Assembly: GCA_045546615.1 (NCBI GenBank)
Contig: JAZQDD010000021.1
Location: forward strand, 1-25,727
Direction: 5' to 3'
Source: CAG-390 sp045546615
Lineage (GTDB): Bacteria > Bacillota > Clostridia > Oscillospirales > CAG-272
Length of the DNA stretch: 25,727 nt
Position 1 is the first letter of the stretch. Each line of letters opens with the position of its first letter. The translations under genes and the position numbers were made by a program. Below are positions 1 through 7,302 of the stretch, one piece after another. The notes beneath the pieces are model-generated. The model saw only the letters and a list, made by a program, of their open reading frames with translations, was not told where the DNA came from and searched no databases.

Positions 1-592
1 AGCCTCCAACGTGAGAACCGGTGGTAGTGATCTCACCGTTGTTTACACAATTGGTAAAGGTAGCAGTAATAGGAGCTGCGGCTTGACCGATGAAGCCTGC
101 CATGTTAGCGGAACCGCTTATAGCACCGTTGTTTACACAATTGGTAAGGGTAAGGGTTAAAGCCTCGGTCGTCTTGCCTACAAATGCACCGGTAGAAGAG
201 GTGGCAGAGACATCAGCATTAACGGTTACTTTCTCGACAGTGACGTTGCCGCTTGCTGCTGCCATGAGGGGAGTAGCCGCGATTGCGTTCTCGCTTGCGA
301 TGGTGAAGTTCTTGATCGTCGCGCCGTCAGCGACAGCAGCGAACAGGGTGGTAGTTGTGGTAACGGTCTTGTCGCCGCCGTCGAACGTTCCTGCAAAGGA
401 AGCGATGGTAGAGTCTGCACTTACGTCAGCGGTCAGCTTGATCTTTGCTGCGGGATCAGCCTCAACAGCAGCAACAACTTCTGCCCACGTAGCGCAAAGG
501 GTTTCGCCTTCGGCAGATACGGAGATTCCAACGGGAATCATCATGCCGAGAAGCATGGAGATTGCGATAATAAGAGAGAGTGTCTTCTTCAT
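1..592 (-). CDS. Secreted repeat-containing surface protein, N-terminal part (cut by window edge)
   Basis: The reading frame is open from the ATG at 592 to the window edge, giving 197 codons with no stop. The protein starts MKKTLSLIIAISMLLGMMIP and has a typical signal peptide ending near SVSAEG, so it is exported. A 'SFAGTFDGGDKTV...LFAAVADGATIKNFTI' stretch follows, a pattern I associate with clostridial cell-surface proteins that build beta-helix or GLUG-like repeats. From about residue 145 two copies of a 'TNCVNNGxI' repeat appear. The DNA under them is nearly identical (about 35-58 and 122-145). GAAAGGA lies about 11 bases upstream of the start and a consensus promoter sits at 646-674. 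Function is unknown; adhesin or cell-wall protein is an inference. The remaining length and any anchor domain are outside the window. Confidence 0.8.
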   Translation of the reverse strand, partial: MKKTLSLIIAISMLLGMMIPVGISVSAEGETLCATWAEVVAAVEADPAAKIKLTADVSADSTIASFAGTFDGGDKTVTTTTTLFAAVADGATIKNFTIASENAIAATPLMAAASGNVTVEKVTVNADVSATSSTGAFVGKTTEALTLTLTNCVNNGAISGSANMAGFIGQAAAPITATFTNCVNNGEITTTGSHVGG

Positions 593-645
593 TATCTTGT
601 TTTCCTTTCAGTAGAGATATTTTTCCGATTTTATCAGATATAATG

Positions 646-674
646 ATTTTACCATTATTTTTCCACTATGTCAA
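646..674 (-). promoter_or_regulatory. Sigma-A promoter of the surface protein gene
   Basis: On the minus strand TTGACA (669-674) and TAAAAT (646-651) are separated by exactly 17 bases. They lie about 55 bases upstream of the ATG at 592. A perfect AT inverted repeat, AATATTTTTT / AAAAAATATT, sits directly upstream of the -35 (about 673-694). Confidence 0.75.
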
Positions 675-745
675 TATTTTTTAGAAAAAATATTTAAACT
701 TTGTGAATAATGTAAGAAAAAACGGTGAAAACTCTCTCTAAACAC

Positions 746-786
746 AAAAAAGGAAGCCTTTTGTTTTGCAAAAAGCTTCCTTTTTA
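746..786 (-). terminator. Rho-independent terminator of argGH
   Basis: The stem AAAGGAAGC / GCTTCCTTT ends in a run of six T on the minus strand. It lies 20 bases past the argH stop. Both flanks are A/T runs, so it could also work in the other direction. Confidence 0.85.
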
Positions 787-806
787 TATATATGTATGTT
801 CTCCGC

Positions 807-2186
807 TTACGAAAGAGCCAAAGCAGCCCTCACGCTCTCTATCTGTTTTTCAACCGATGCCACGGACGTGCCGCCCTCCGAAATGCGTTTTTCCACGCAA
901 ACGGCAAGGTCGATAGCCTCGAAAACATCCTCGTCAAACAGCTCGCTTTCGGCGCGGTACTCGTCAAGCGTCAGCTCCTCAAGCACGCGTCCCTCGCGAA
1001 TGCATTTTGCCACAAGTCCGCCCGAGAGTTTGTACGCCGTGCGGAAGGGCATTCCCTTTTTCACGAGATAGTCGGCAAGGTCGGTCGCGTTGATAAATCC
1101 CTTTTGCGCCGCGCGCTTCATATTTTCGGTCTTTGCGCGCATCGTCGCTATCATCGGCGTCATTACGTCAAGGCAGAGAAGTGCCGTGTCGCACGCGTCG
1201 AATACGCTCTCCTTATCCTCCTGCATATCCTTGTTATACGCAAGCGGCAGTCCCTTGAGAGTGGTGAGCAGTGCCATAAGGTCGCCGTAAACTCTGCCCG
1301 TTTTGCCTCGGATAAGCTCCGCCATGTCGGAGTTTTTCTTCTGCGGCATTATCGACGAACCCGTAGTGTACGCATCGTCAAGCTCCACGAAGGAAAATTC
1401 CCAGCTTGACCACAGCACTATCTCCTCGGAAAGGCGGGAGAGGTGCATCATCATTATGGATGCCGCGCTGAGGTATTCAAGGCAGAAATCACGGTCGGAA
1501 ACGCCGTCGAGACTGTTTTCGCAAATACCGTCAAAGCCGAGTCGCGCCGCCTCAAAGCGGCGGTCGGTGTTATACGTCGTGCCTGCGAGCGCACAGCAAC
1601 CGATGGGGGAGCGGTTAGTGCGGCGGCGGCAGTCACTAAAGCGTTCCGCGTCGCGCAAGAGCATCATGGCGTAAGCCATGAGATGGTGGCCGAACGTTAT
1701 CGGCTGTGCTCTTTGCAGGTGCGTGTATCCCGGCATAATGGTGGACTTATATTCCTCCGCCTTATTACAGAGAGTCGATATCAAGCCGCGCAGTTTTTCC
1801 ACGGTAGTATCGCACGTTCCCCTCATATACATACGCATATCGAGCGCGACTTGGTCGTTGCGGCTTCGCGCCGTGTGGAGCTTCTTGCCCACGTCACCAA
1901 GGCGCGCGGTCAGCTCCTGCTCGACGAACATGTGAATGTCCTCTGCGCTCATGTCTATTTCGAGCTTGCCGCTCTCAAGGTCTGCGAGTATTCCCTCAAG
2001 TCCGCCGATAAGGGTATCGGCTTCCTCGGCGGTGATTATGCCCTGCGCGCCGAGCATTGCGGCGTGCGCCATACTGCCCGTGATATCCTCTTTATACATT
2101 CGGCAGTCAACGCCGATGGATGAATTAAGCTCGTCCGCAAGACTGTCGGTAACGCCCGACGTCCTGCCTGCCCACATTTTTGCCAT
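807..2186 (-). CDS. argH: Argininosuccinate lyase
   Basis: This cytoplasmic enzyme splits argininosuccinate into arginine and fumarate, the last step of arginine biosynthesis. The 459 residues match the family's usual length of about 460. The fumarase/aspartase superfamily signature GSSIMPQKKN is at residues 276-285. Also visible are HTARSRNDQ (about 104-112) and GYTHLQRAQP (153-162), both substrate-site segments of ArgH. The ATG at 2186 has AGGAG at good spacing. The gene lies 45 bases downstream of argG on the same strand with a perfect hairpin between them, so the two are probably one operon. The stretch around residues 194-206 (SPIGCCALAGTTY) has two cysteines where many homologues have Gly-Ala, a small oddity that need not affect function. 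Confidence 0.97.
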   Translation of the reverse strand: MAKMWAGRTSGVTDSLADELNSSIGVDCRMYKEDITGSMAHAAMLGAQGIITAEEADTLIGGLEGILADLESGKLEIDMSAEDIHMFVEQELTARLGDVGKKLHTARSRNDQVALDMRMYMRGTCDTTVEKLRGLISTLCNKAEEYKSTIMPGYTHLQRAQPITFGHHLMAYAMMLLRDAERFSDCRRRTNRSPIGCCALAGTTYNTDRRFEAARLGFDGICENSLDGVSDRDFCLEYLSAASIMMMHLSRLSEEIVLWSSWEFSFVELDDAYTTGSSIMPQKKNSDMAELIRGKTGRVYGDLMALLTTLKGLPLAYNKDMQEDKESVFDACDTALLCLDVMTPMIATMRAKTENMKRAAQKGFINATDLADYLVKKGMPFRTAYKLSGGLVAKCIREGRVLEELTLDEYRAESELFDEDVFEAIDLAVCVEKRISEGGTSVASVEKQIESVRAALALS

Positions 2187-2200
2187 TTTCTTTCTCCTAA

Positions 2201-2223
2201 AAGGGCGCCTTGAAGGCGCCCTT
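2201..2223. repeat. Perfect hairpin between argG and argH
   Basis: This is an 11-bp perfect inverted repeat, AAGGGCGCCTT / AAGGCGCCCTT, with a single central base. It starts 8 bases after the argG stop and ends just before the argH ribosome site. On the coding strand only four T follow before AGGAG, so it is a weak terminator at best. It could stabilise the argG part of the transcript or lower argH expression. Confidence 0.8.
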
Positions 2224-2231
2224 ATTTGTTT

Positions 2232-3452
2232 TTAGTTATTTTTGCCCTTTACCATAGCCTGAACCTTGATGGGCAGACCGTAAAGATTGATAAAGCCCTC
2301 GGCATCCTTCTGGTTGTAATCGCTCTCACCGAAGGTTGCGATCTCCTCGCTGTAAAGCGAATAATCGCTCCATACGCCTGCGTTTATCATGTTGCCCTTG
2401 TAGAGCTTGAGTCTTACCTTACCGGTAACGGTCTCCTGCGTCTTGTCCACGAATGCGGAAAGAGCCTCGCGCAGGGGGGTGAACCACTGACCGTTGTAAA
2501 CAAGCTCACCGAAGGTGATAGCGAGCTTCTGCTTTTCGTGCATGGTCATCTTGTCAAGGCAGATGGACTCAAGCACGCTGTGAGCCTTGTAAAGAATAGC
2601 TCCGCCGGGAGTTTCGTAAACGCCGCGGCACTTCATGCCGACCAGACGGTTCTCAACGATGTCAAGAAGTCCGATACCGTTAGCACCGCCGATCTCGTTG
2701 AGGGCAAGGATGATCTCCTTTGCGCTCATGGTCTTGCCGTTGAGGGCAACGGGAACGCCCTTTACGAAGTCAAGCTCAACGTAGGTGGGAGCGTCGGGAG
2801 CCTTGATGGGGGAAACGCCCATTTCAAGGAAGCCTTCCTTTTCATACATAGGCTCGTTGCCCGTGTCCTCAAGGTCGAGTCCCTCGTGGGAAAGGTGCCA
2901 GAGGTTCTTGTCCTTGGAGTAGTTGGTCTCACGGTTTATCTTGAGAGGAACGTTGTGCGCCTCTGCATAGTCGATCTCTTCCTCGCGGGACTTGATATCC
3001 CACTCACGCCAAGGAGCGATGATGGGCATTTCGGGAGCGAAAGCCTTGATGGTAAGCTCAAATCTTACCTGATCGTTACCCTTACCCGTGCAACCGTGGC
3101 AGATAGCATCAGCGCCCTCTTTGATAGCGACCTCGGCAAGAGCCTTGGCGATGCAGGGACGGGCGTGGCTCGTTCCGAGGAGATATTCCTCGTAGAGAGC
3201 GCCTGCCTTCATGGTAGGGATGATATAGTTGTCAACGTAGTCATCGGTGAGGTCGAGAACGTAGAGCTTGGATGCGCCTGTCTTGAGAGCCTTTTCCTCA
3301 AGTCCCTCCAGCTCGTCAGCCTGTCCGACGTTACCGGAAACGGCGATTACCTCGCAGTTGTTGTAGTTTTCCTTGAGCCACGGAATGATGATAGAGGTAT
3401 CAAGTCCGCCCGAATATGCAAGAACTACTTTTTTGATGTTTTTCTTATCCAT
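2232..3452 (-). CDS. argG: Argininosuccinate synthase
   Basis: This enzyme joins citrulline and aspartate with ATP to make argininosuccinate, the penultimate step of arginine synthesis. The protein has 406 residues, the normal size. The ATP-pyrophosphatase P-loop AYSGGLDTS is at residues 12-20. The segment 'ARPCIAKALAEVAIKEGADAICHGCTGKGNDQVRFE' style motif of the family is also present (translated from about 3060-3170). The reading frame stays open far upstream, but I place the start at 3452. GGAGG lies 7-8 bases before this ATG, and the -10/-35 at 3501-3529 would be inside a longer gene. An in-frame ATG at 3467 overlaps that ribosome site and is less likely. argH follows on the same strand. 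Confidence 0.97.
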   Translation of the reverse strand: MDKKNIKKVVLAYSGGLDTSIIIPWLKENYNNCEVIAVSGNVGQADELEGLEEKALKTGASKLYVLDLTDDYVDNYIIPTMKAGALYEEYLLGTSHARPCIAKALAEVAIKEGADAICHGCTGKGNDQVRFELTIKAFAPEMPIIAPWREWDIKSREEEIDYAEAHNVPLKINRETNYSKDKNLWHLSHEGLDLEDTGNEPMYEKEGFLEMGVSPIKAPDAPTYVELDFVKGVPVALNGKTMSAKEIILALNEIGGANGIGLLDIVENRLVGMKCRGVYETPGGAILYKAHSVLESICLDKMTMHEKQKLAITFGELVYNGQWFTPLREALSAFVDKTQETVTGKVRLKLYKGNMINAGVWSDYSLYSEEIATFGESDYNQKDAEGFINLYGLPIKVQAMVKGKNN

Positions 3453-3500
3453 TTTATTTTCCTCCATAGCCCCGAGGGGTTTTTCTTTATTACAATGGCT

Positions 3501-3529
3501 ATTATACACCTTATATATAGCGTTGTCAA
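3501..3529 (-). promoter_or_regulatory. Promoter of argGH
   Basis: TTGACA (3524-3529) and TATAAT (3501-3506) on the minus strand have a 17-base spacer: a full consensus match in both boxes. The ATG is about 50 bases downstream of the -10. A short CCCC/GGGG hairpin lies in the leader just before the ribosome site. Confidence 0.9.
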
Positions 3530-3552
3530 GCCTATTTGGAATATTTTTTCGT

Positions 3553-3615
3553 TTTTTGTGGATTTTTTTACAAAATCCACAAAAATATTCACGATTATGC
3601 GAATATTTATGCGAA
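3553..3615. promoter_or_regulatory. Cluster of inverted repeats between the two divergent promoters, candidate operator
   Basis: Three overlapping symmetric elements lie upstream of the argG -35. First, a perfect 14-bp inverted repeat TTTTTGTGGATTTT / AAAATCCACAAAAA (3553-3566 and 3572-3585, loop of 5). Second, AAATATTC / GAATATTT (3583-3590 and 3601-3608). Third, a direct repeat ATGCGAA at 3597 and 3609. There is no T-run on the correct side, so these are not terminators. The AT-rich dyads recall arginine-repressor (ArgR) boxes in position and composition, but the match to the textbook box is poor. The assignment to ArgR is a guess. Confidence 0.4.
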
Positions 3616-3724
3616 ATTATTGCTTGTTTTCTTGCGGAACTGAATTTTGCAAGCGATTGTTTAGTAATGTTGACAAAAAAATTAAAAAAAATTAGTAAAA
3701 AATATACAAAACGCCCAAAAATCC

Positions 3725-3753
3725 TTGACATGGGTGGGAAAAAGTGCTATAAT
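3725..3753 (+). promoter_or_regulatory. Promoter of the secreted nuclease-family gene
   Basis: TTGACA (3725-3730) and TATAAT (3748-3753) are spaced by 17 bases, a full consensus. The leader is about 30 bases long and carries AGGAG about 10 bases before the ATG at 3791. Confidence 0.9.
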
Positions 3754-3790
3754 TAATAAACTAAAATAAATCTCATGAGGAGAAAGAATA

Positions 3791-6178
3791 ATGAAAAGAC
3801 TTCTTTCCATAATACTTGCTATTATGATGGTTCTTCCCGCAATGAGTGTTTTTGTTGGCGCATCGAAGGGTATCGGCGATATCGACGGTGACGGCTCGGT
3901 TGCGGCAACGGACTATCTTGCGTTGAGGACTGCTATCACGACGAGTGCGGAGTACAGCGGAACGCTGTTTAAACTTGCCGATGTTAACGGCGACGGACTT
4001 ATCACCAGCGTTGACCTTCTCTCGCTCGGCGCGGCTGTTCGCGGCGAGGCGTCCCTCCCCGGTCACACATACGATAATTCCTGCGACACGACCTGCAACC
4101 ATTGCGGTGAGGTGCGCACCATCACGCACACCTATGATAACGCGTGCGATGCAAGCTGTAACGTTTGCGGAGCGACCAGAACCCCCGCCGCCCACGTTTA
4201 CTCCACCTCTTGCGACACGTCCTGTAACGTTTGCGGAGCTACACGCACCATTACTCATACCTATGATGATGACCTTGACACGAGCTGTAACGTTTGCGGT
4301 CAGGCAAGAACTATTAATTTCGGTAGCATCGTTGTAGGTGTTAACGCGCGCTACATCGGCGATGGATACGAGGCTCTTATCAAGAAGGCGTTTGAGGATT
4401 ATCTTGCCGCTAACAACTATACTCTTACCATAGAGTACAGAACGCTTGGCGATACCACCACTACGGGTCCGGAGGAGCTTGGTTCGCTCATTAACACTGC
4501 GGGCGATATCGACGTCGTTCTCGCGGCGGGCAACAATATCAACACGACCGCGGGCGTTGCCGTCAAGGATAAGATACTCCTTCTTACCGAGTACAACTCC
4601 GACGGCAAGAGATACAGCGCACTTCTCACCGAGGAGAAGGGTGCAATGCTCTACCACAACTTCATCACGGGCAGCTCCTACCACGTTCACGTTTACGATA
4701 ACGATGAAGACCTCACCTGCAACGTTTGCGGTGCGGAAAGAGATCCCTTCCTCCAGCTGGGAACGGGCAACGTAACCTTCGTTACGGGTTATGATACGAG
4801 CGCAGACGTCGCCCCCACCATTTCGGGCTCGTCCGTTATCTTCACGGCTGACTCCGACTCAAAGGATGAATTCTGGCAGATCGACCTCGGCGGCGAAAAG
4901 CTTGATCCCAACAAGATATACACCGTTCAGTTTGCTATGTATAATAAGGTAGGAAGCACGGGCGTCGGCTGTGTACGCGACACGTACGTTACGGGCGCAT
5001 ACGGCATAAATACCTTCTATGGTAACTTTGCGTCTGCCGACCTTGTAGCATCTCTCGGTCAGAATATCCGCGCACGCCGCGGTTTCTATGACGTAGAGGA
5101 GAAGTCTACCGGCTCTCGCACCGACTTCCCGTATGCAAGCGCGTACGTTGATGCAAACGGATATATCAACATAAAGCTTGACGTTAAGTACAACGGAACG
5201 GCTTACGTTTCCACCATCTACTATATGAACAAGTCGTCCCAGTGGGTGGCAGTTGATACTACCAAGGTTGGAATTTCCTCGTCCAACACCTTCGGACTTT
5301 ACGTTCTTCACGGCGCGGCCGCAGGCTGTGTCACCGCCATAAAGGACATCAGATACACCATCGAGTCTGCGGGAACGAGCTACAGCACGTCCCTTACCAC
5401 GCCCGAGCTCAAGCTCGTTGACTACAACGTAGCAACGGGTAACACCTGGTGGACAAAGACCTCGCAGTGGTTGCTCAGCACGGGCGCGGACATCATCGGT
5501 CTGCAGGAAGTAGGATGGCAGAATGGAACGGGCTGGTACGTTTACCTTCGCGACAACCTGAATGGCACCTACGGCGACGTTGGAACGCCCAGACAGGGTT
5601 GGGGCACTTACGGCTCGGGCAACGAGGCAAGCCCGATATTCTATAACAAGGATAAATACGCTCTGCTTACGAGCGGAACGAAGTGGCTCTCAAGCACTCC
5701 CGATACCGTCGGCTCGAAGATCACCGGCTCCGGCTACATCCGCGTAATGACCTACACGATGCTCTATCATAAGTCTACGGGTACTATCTACCTTTACGTC
5801 TGCACGCACCTTGACAATGCCGACGCAGGATCTGTCCGCGTAGAGCAGATGAAGATCATGATGAACATCATCGCAGGTATGCCGCACTATCCCGTTATCT
5901 TCTCGGGCGACCTTAACGGCGGCCCCGACAGCAGCGTTGTAACGGCAATCAAGAATACGCACAAGTATTACAGCCTTGCAACCTATGCGGCAACCAAGCA
6001 TTCTGCGGAGACCGCATACACCTTCCCCGGCGGCAAGTGCGTAATCGACTATATCTTCTATAGCGATCAGTCGAAGTTCGAGGCTGTTTCCTACATGGTA
6101 GGTAACTCTTCAAGCAGATGCAGCGTCTATGATAAATCCGACCACTATCCGCTGATAGGTACGTTTAAGTTGAAGTAA
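3791..6178 (+). CDS. Secreted dockerin-like / CxxC-repeat protein with C-terminal endonuclease-exonuclease-phosphatase domain
   Basis: The 795-residue exported protein is a mosaic. Residues 1-24 are a signal peptide. Residues 29-85 hold two calcium-loop motifs (DIDGDGSVAATD and DVNGDGLITSVD), as in a type I dockerin, here N-terminal. Residues 91-174 are four repeats of the form 'HTYDN.CD..CN.CG', and a fifth is near 298-318. Between them, about 178-290, lies a stretch resembling the first lobe of an ABC solute-binding protein. A beta-rich region of unknown type (about 320-530) precedes the catalytic domain (about 535-795). That domain has all the expected EEP motifs: LVDYN, LQEVG, CTHLDN, SGDLNGGP, CVIDYIF and SDHYPL. 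EEP enzymes cut phosphodiester or phosphomonoester bonds in nucleic acids, phosphoinositides or sphingomyelin; the substrate here cannot be told. Extracellular DNA breakdown is one possibility. Confidence 0.85.
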   Translation: MKRLLSIILAIMMVLPAMSVFVGASKGIGDIDGDGSVAATDYLALRTAITTSAEYSGTLFKLADVNGDGLITSVDLLSLGAAVRGEASLPGHTYDNSCDTTCNHCGEVRTITHTYDNACDASCNVCGATRTPAAHVYSTSCDTSCNVCGATRTITHTYDDDLDTSCNVCGQARTINFGSIVVGVNARYIGDGYEALIKKAFEDYLAANNYTLTIEYRTLGDTTTTGPEELGSLINTAGDIDVVLAAGNNINTTAGVAVKDKILLLTEYNSDGKRYSALLTEEKGAMLYHNFITGSSYHVHVYDNDEDLTCNVCGAERDPFLQLGTGNVTFVTGYDTSADVAPTISGSSVIFTADSDSKDEFWQIDLGGEKLDPNKIYTVQFAMYNKVGSTGVGCVRDTYVTGAYGINTFYGNFASADLVASLGQNIRARRGFYDVEEKSTGSRTDFPYASAYVDANGYINIKLDVKYNGTAYVSTIYYMNKSSQWVAVDTTKVGISSSNTFGLYVLHGAAAGCVTAIKDIRYTIESAGTSYSTSLTTPELKLVDYNVATGNTWWTKTSQWLLSTGADIIGLQEVGWQNGTGWYVYLRDNLNGTYGDVGTPRQGWGTYGSGNEASPIFYNKDKYALLTSGTKWLSSTPDTVGSKITGSGYIRVMTYTMLYHKSTGTIYLYVCTHLDNADAGSVRVEQMKIMMNIIAGMPHYPVIFSGDLNGGPDSSVVTAIKNTHKYYSLATYAATKHSAETAYTFPGGKCVIDYIFYSDQSKFEAVSYMVGNSSSRCSVYDKSDHYPLIGTFKLK

Positions 6179-6194
6179 AATGCACCTAAAGCGA

Positions 6195-6232
6195 AAGGAC
6201 AGAGAATTTTAGAGTTCTCTGTCCTTGTTTTT
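6195..6232 (+). terminator. Terminator of the secreted nuclease-family gene
   Basis: A 12-bp stem, AAGGACAGAGAA / TTCTCTGTCCTT, with an 8-base loop is followed by TGTTTTT. It begins 17 bases after the stop codon. Confidence 0.9.
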
Positions 6233-6284
6233 AGCACAAAATAAGTGTAAAGTAAATATAAAATAAATTCAAAACGAGGTTTTT

Positions 6285-6455
6285 ATGGCTACAAAAAGTT
6301 TATCAATAAGAATTGAAGAAGAGATGTTGGATAAGCTACACGTAATTGCCGATTACGAGGGAAGAAGCGCCAACAGTCAAATACTCGTGCTCATTCGCGA
6401 TCTTATCGAAGCCTACGAGGAAAAGCACGGAGAGATAAAAACGGGAAAAAGATAA
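6285..6455 (+). CDS. Small ribbon-helix-helix (Arc/MetJ-type) protein
   Basis: A 56-residue gene starting MATKSLSIRIEEEMLDKLHV. The short beta strand (KSLSIRI) followed by two helices, with 'NSQILVLIRDLIEAYEEKHG' as the second, is the pattern of Arc-like ribbon-helix-helix DNA-binding proteins, which act as dimers. GAGG sits 8 bases before the ATG at 6285. Strong hairpin terminators lie on both sides (6195-6232 and 6481-6525), so it is its own transcription unit. Such proteins often serve as antitoxins, but no toxin gene is adjacent on this strand; a general repressor role is equally possible. It lies just left of the 17-bp repeat that opens the accessory block. Confidence 0.8.
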   Translation: MATKSLSIRIEEEMLDKLHVIADYEGRSANSQILVLIRDLIEAYEEKHGEIKTGKR

Positions 6456-6480
6456 TAGCGTTTTGCCCGCAAAAAATTAC

Positions 6481-6525
6481 AAAAACAGCGTGATACTATC
6501 GCAGTATCACGCCGTTTCTGTTTTT
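6481..6525 (+). terminator. Terminator of the ribbon-helix-helix gene
   Basis: A perfect 10-bp stem GCGTGATACT / AGTATCACGC has a 5-base loop. It is nested inside an outer AAAAACAG / CTGTTTTT pair that supplies the T-run. Confidence 0.9.
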
Positions 6526-6528
6526 GCG

Positions 6529-6545
6529 CCTAAATCGGCGCGAAA
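6529..6545. repeat. Left copy of a 17-bp direct repeat bounding the accessory block
   Basis: CCTAAATCGGCGCGAAA occurs here and again, identical and in the same orientation, at 8796-8812. The 2.25 kb between the copies is visibly richer in A+T than the flanks and holds a toxin-antitoxin locus, a Nudix gene and a GNAT gene. Confidence 0.8.
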
Positions 6546-6572
6546 TTAGATCTGAAATTTTACTAATTTTCT

Positions 6573-7080
6573 TTATGGTTGCTTTTCTTTCGATTTATAA
6601 TCCTTTTTATATGCTTTGCAAGCTCTTTCCAAGACTTTGAAATCGCATGAAATATTTACATAAAAACTGTTCTTTTTATTTACAACTTCATAGTACGTCA
6701 TTTGTGCATGATTAATAATATCCGCCTTGATTCTGTTACACACAGCAATTTGGCGTTGTAACAACCTTTTGTATTTTTCATCCGGTTCAGCATTAATATC
6801 ATACTCGATCAACGCATCTCTATGTACGGGAATCATGTTATTAAATCCTAAAATGCCATACTCGCCATTTTTGAGTTTTAAAATATGTTTTCCCGATTTT
6901 ATGTTGGCATGATTGGGCTTTGGCGATTCCATTGGAACAAAATATTTATATCCACCAAACGAAAACACAACGCCAACATATGGGCGTTTGGCGTTTTTGT
7001 TGTGTTGAACCTTGTTATCTCTACTTATGGAGATAACGAATATATGAATCATGAACTTTGTAGATTCTTAAAGCTTCCAT
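6573..7080 (-). pseudogene. ToxN/AbiQ-type endoribonuclease toxin (type III TA), frameshifted near the N-terminus
   Basis: The product belongs to the ToxN/AbiQ/CptN family of type III toxins, RNases held inactive by an RNA antitoxin made of repeats. The family core is clear: KRPYVGVVFSFGGYKYF, the 'SPKPNH' strand (LTSPK in relatives), GILGFNNMIPV and the C-terminal DFKVLERACKAYKK. The expected N-terminus, MEALRIYKVHDSYIRYLHK, is encoded from an ATG at 7080 with AAGGA upstream, but it hits TAG at 7021-7023. The rest continues from DNKV (7019) in another frame; four bases stand where three are expected. Removing one base would restore a protein of about 168 residues, the normal size. The only ATG in the downstream frame (7052) has no ribosome site and would drop the first strand. 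It is therefore probably inactive, unless the shift is a sequencing error or is bypassed. Confidence 0.82.
7014..7037. repeat. Perfect inverted repeat at the toxin frameshift
   Basis: GTTATCTC (7014-7021) and GAGATAAC (7030-7037) are perfect 8-bp arms around an 8-base loop. The premature TAG and the extra base of the toxin frame lie in the 3' arm and loop edge. Confidence 0.85.
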
Positions 7081-7102
7081 AGCATCCTTTCTTTATAAGA
7101 GG

Positions 7103-7131
7103 AATGGCGAGACGTATTACATCCCGCCATT
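7103..7131 (-). terminator. Hairpin between the antitoxin repeats and the toxin gene
   Basis: The minus-strand stem is AATGGCGGGATG / CGTCTCGCCATT with a TAATA loop and two G-U pairs. Type III loci normally carry a terminator here that sets the antitoxin:toxin ratio. On this strand the hairpin is followed by CCTCTTAT rather than a T-run, so termination would be leaky. Confidence 0.6.
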
Positions 7132-7237
7132 TTTAAGTCTCAACTTACGGTATGAGATAACCGCTTTTTTAAGTCCCTACTCACGGTAAGGGATAACCGC
7201 TTTTTTAAGTCCTAATTTATCGGCTTAGGATATCCGC
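7130..7237 (-). ncRNA. Type III antitoxin RNA: three tandem 35-37 nt repeats
   Basis: Three head-to-tail repeats (7130-7164, 7165-7200, 7201-7237) end in an A-run on the RNA strand and begin GCGG(T/A)TA. The unit length equals that known for ToxI (36 nt). Each unit can form a hairpin whose stem changes in a compensatory way: TCTCA/TGAGA, TCCCT/AGGGA and TCCTAA/TTAGGA. In each, a CCG in the loop can pair with the CGG at the start of the unit, giving an H-type pseudoknot like those solved for ToxI-family antitoxins. The array lies directly upstream of the ToxN-like gene on the same strand, as in known type III systems. Each repeat RNA would bind and block one toxin monomer. Confidence 0.85.
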
Positions 7238-7246
7238 TTGTTTGGG

Positions 7247-7296
7247 GTGATAAAGAGCGTTACTTTTATCACTTTATAACGTGGACAAATATCCAC
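7247..7296 (-). promoter_or_regulatory. Leader hairpins of the antitoxin transcript
   Basis: Two inverted repeats lie between the predicted promoter and the first antitoxin repeat: GTGGA/TCCAC in 7281-7296, at or near the expected transcription start, and GTGATAAA/TTTATCAC (7247-7254 and 7265-7272). They may protect the 5' end of the RNA; the first could also be an operator. Confidence 0.45.
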
Positions 7297-7302
7297 ATTA
7301 TT

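Noticed and set aside
2226..3695. 489-codon open frame on the plus strand
   Set aside because: It runs antisense through argG, has no ribosome site and encodes no recognisable protein; it is a codon-usage shadow.
3773..4690. 305-codon open frame on the minus strand
   Set aside because: Antisense to the repeats of the secreted protein; valine/alanine-rich translation without family resemblance and overlapping a consensus promoter.
6285..7080. Ribbon-helix-helix gene as protein antitoxin of the ToxN-like toxin
   Set aside because: The two genes converge, are separated by a terminator and the 17-bp repeat, and the toxin family uses RNA antitoxins, which are present.
7130..7237. Short CRISPR array
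   Set aside because: The units are directly adjacent with no spacers, the repeats differ in a compensatory manner, and no cas gene is near. A type III antitoxin explains them better.
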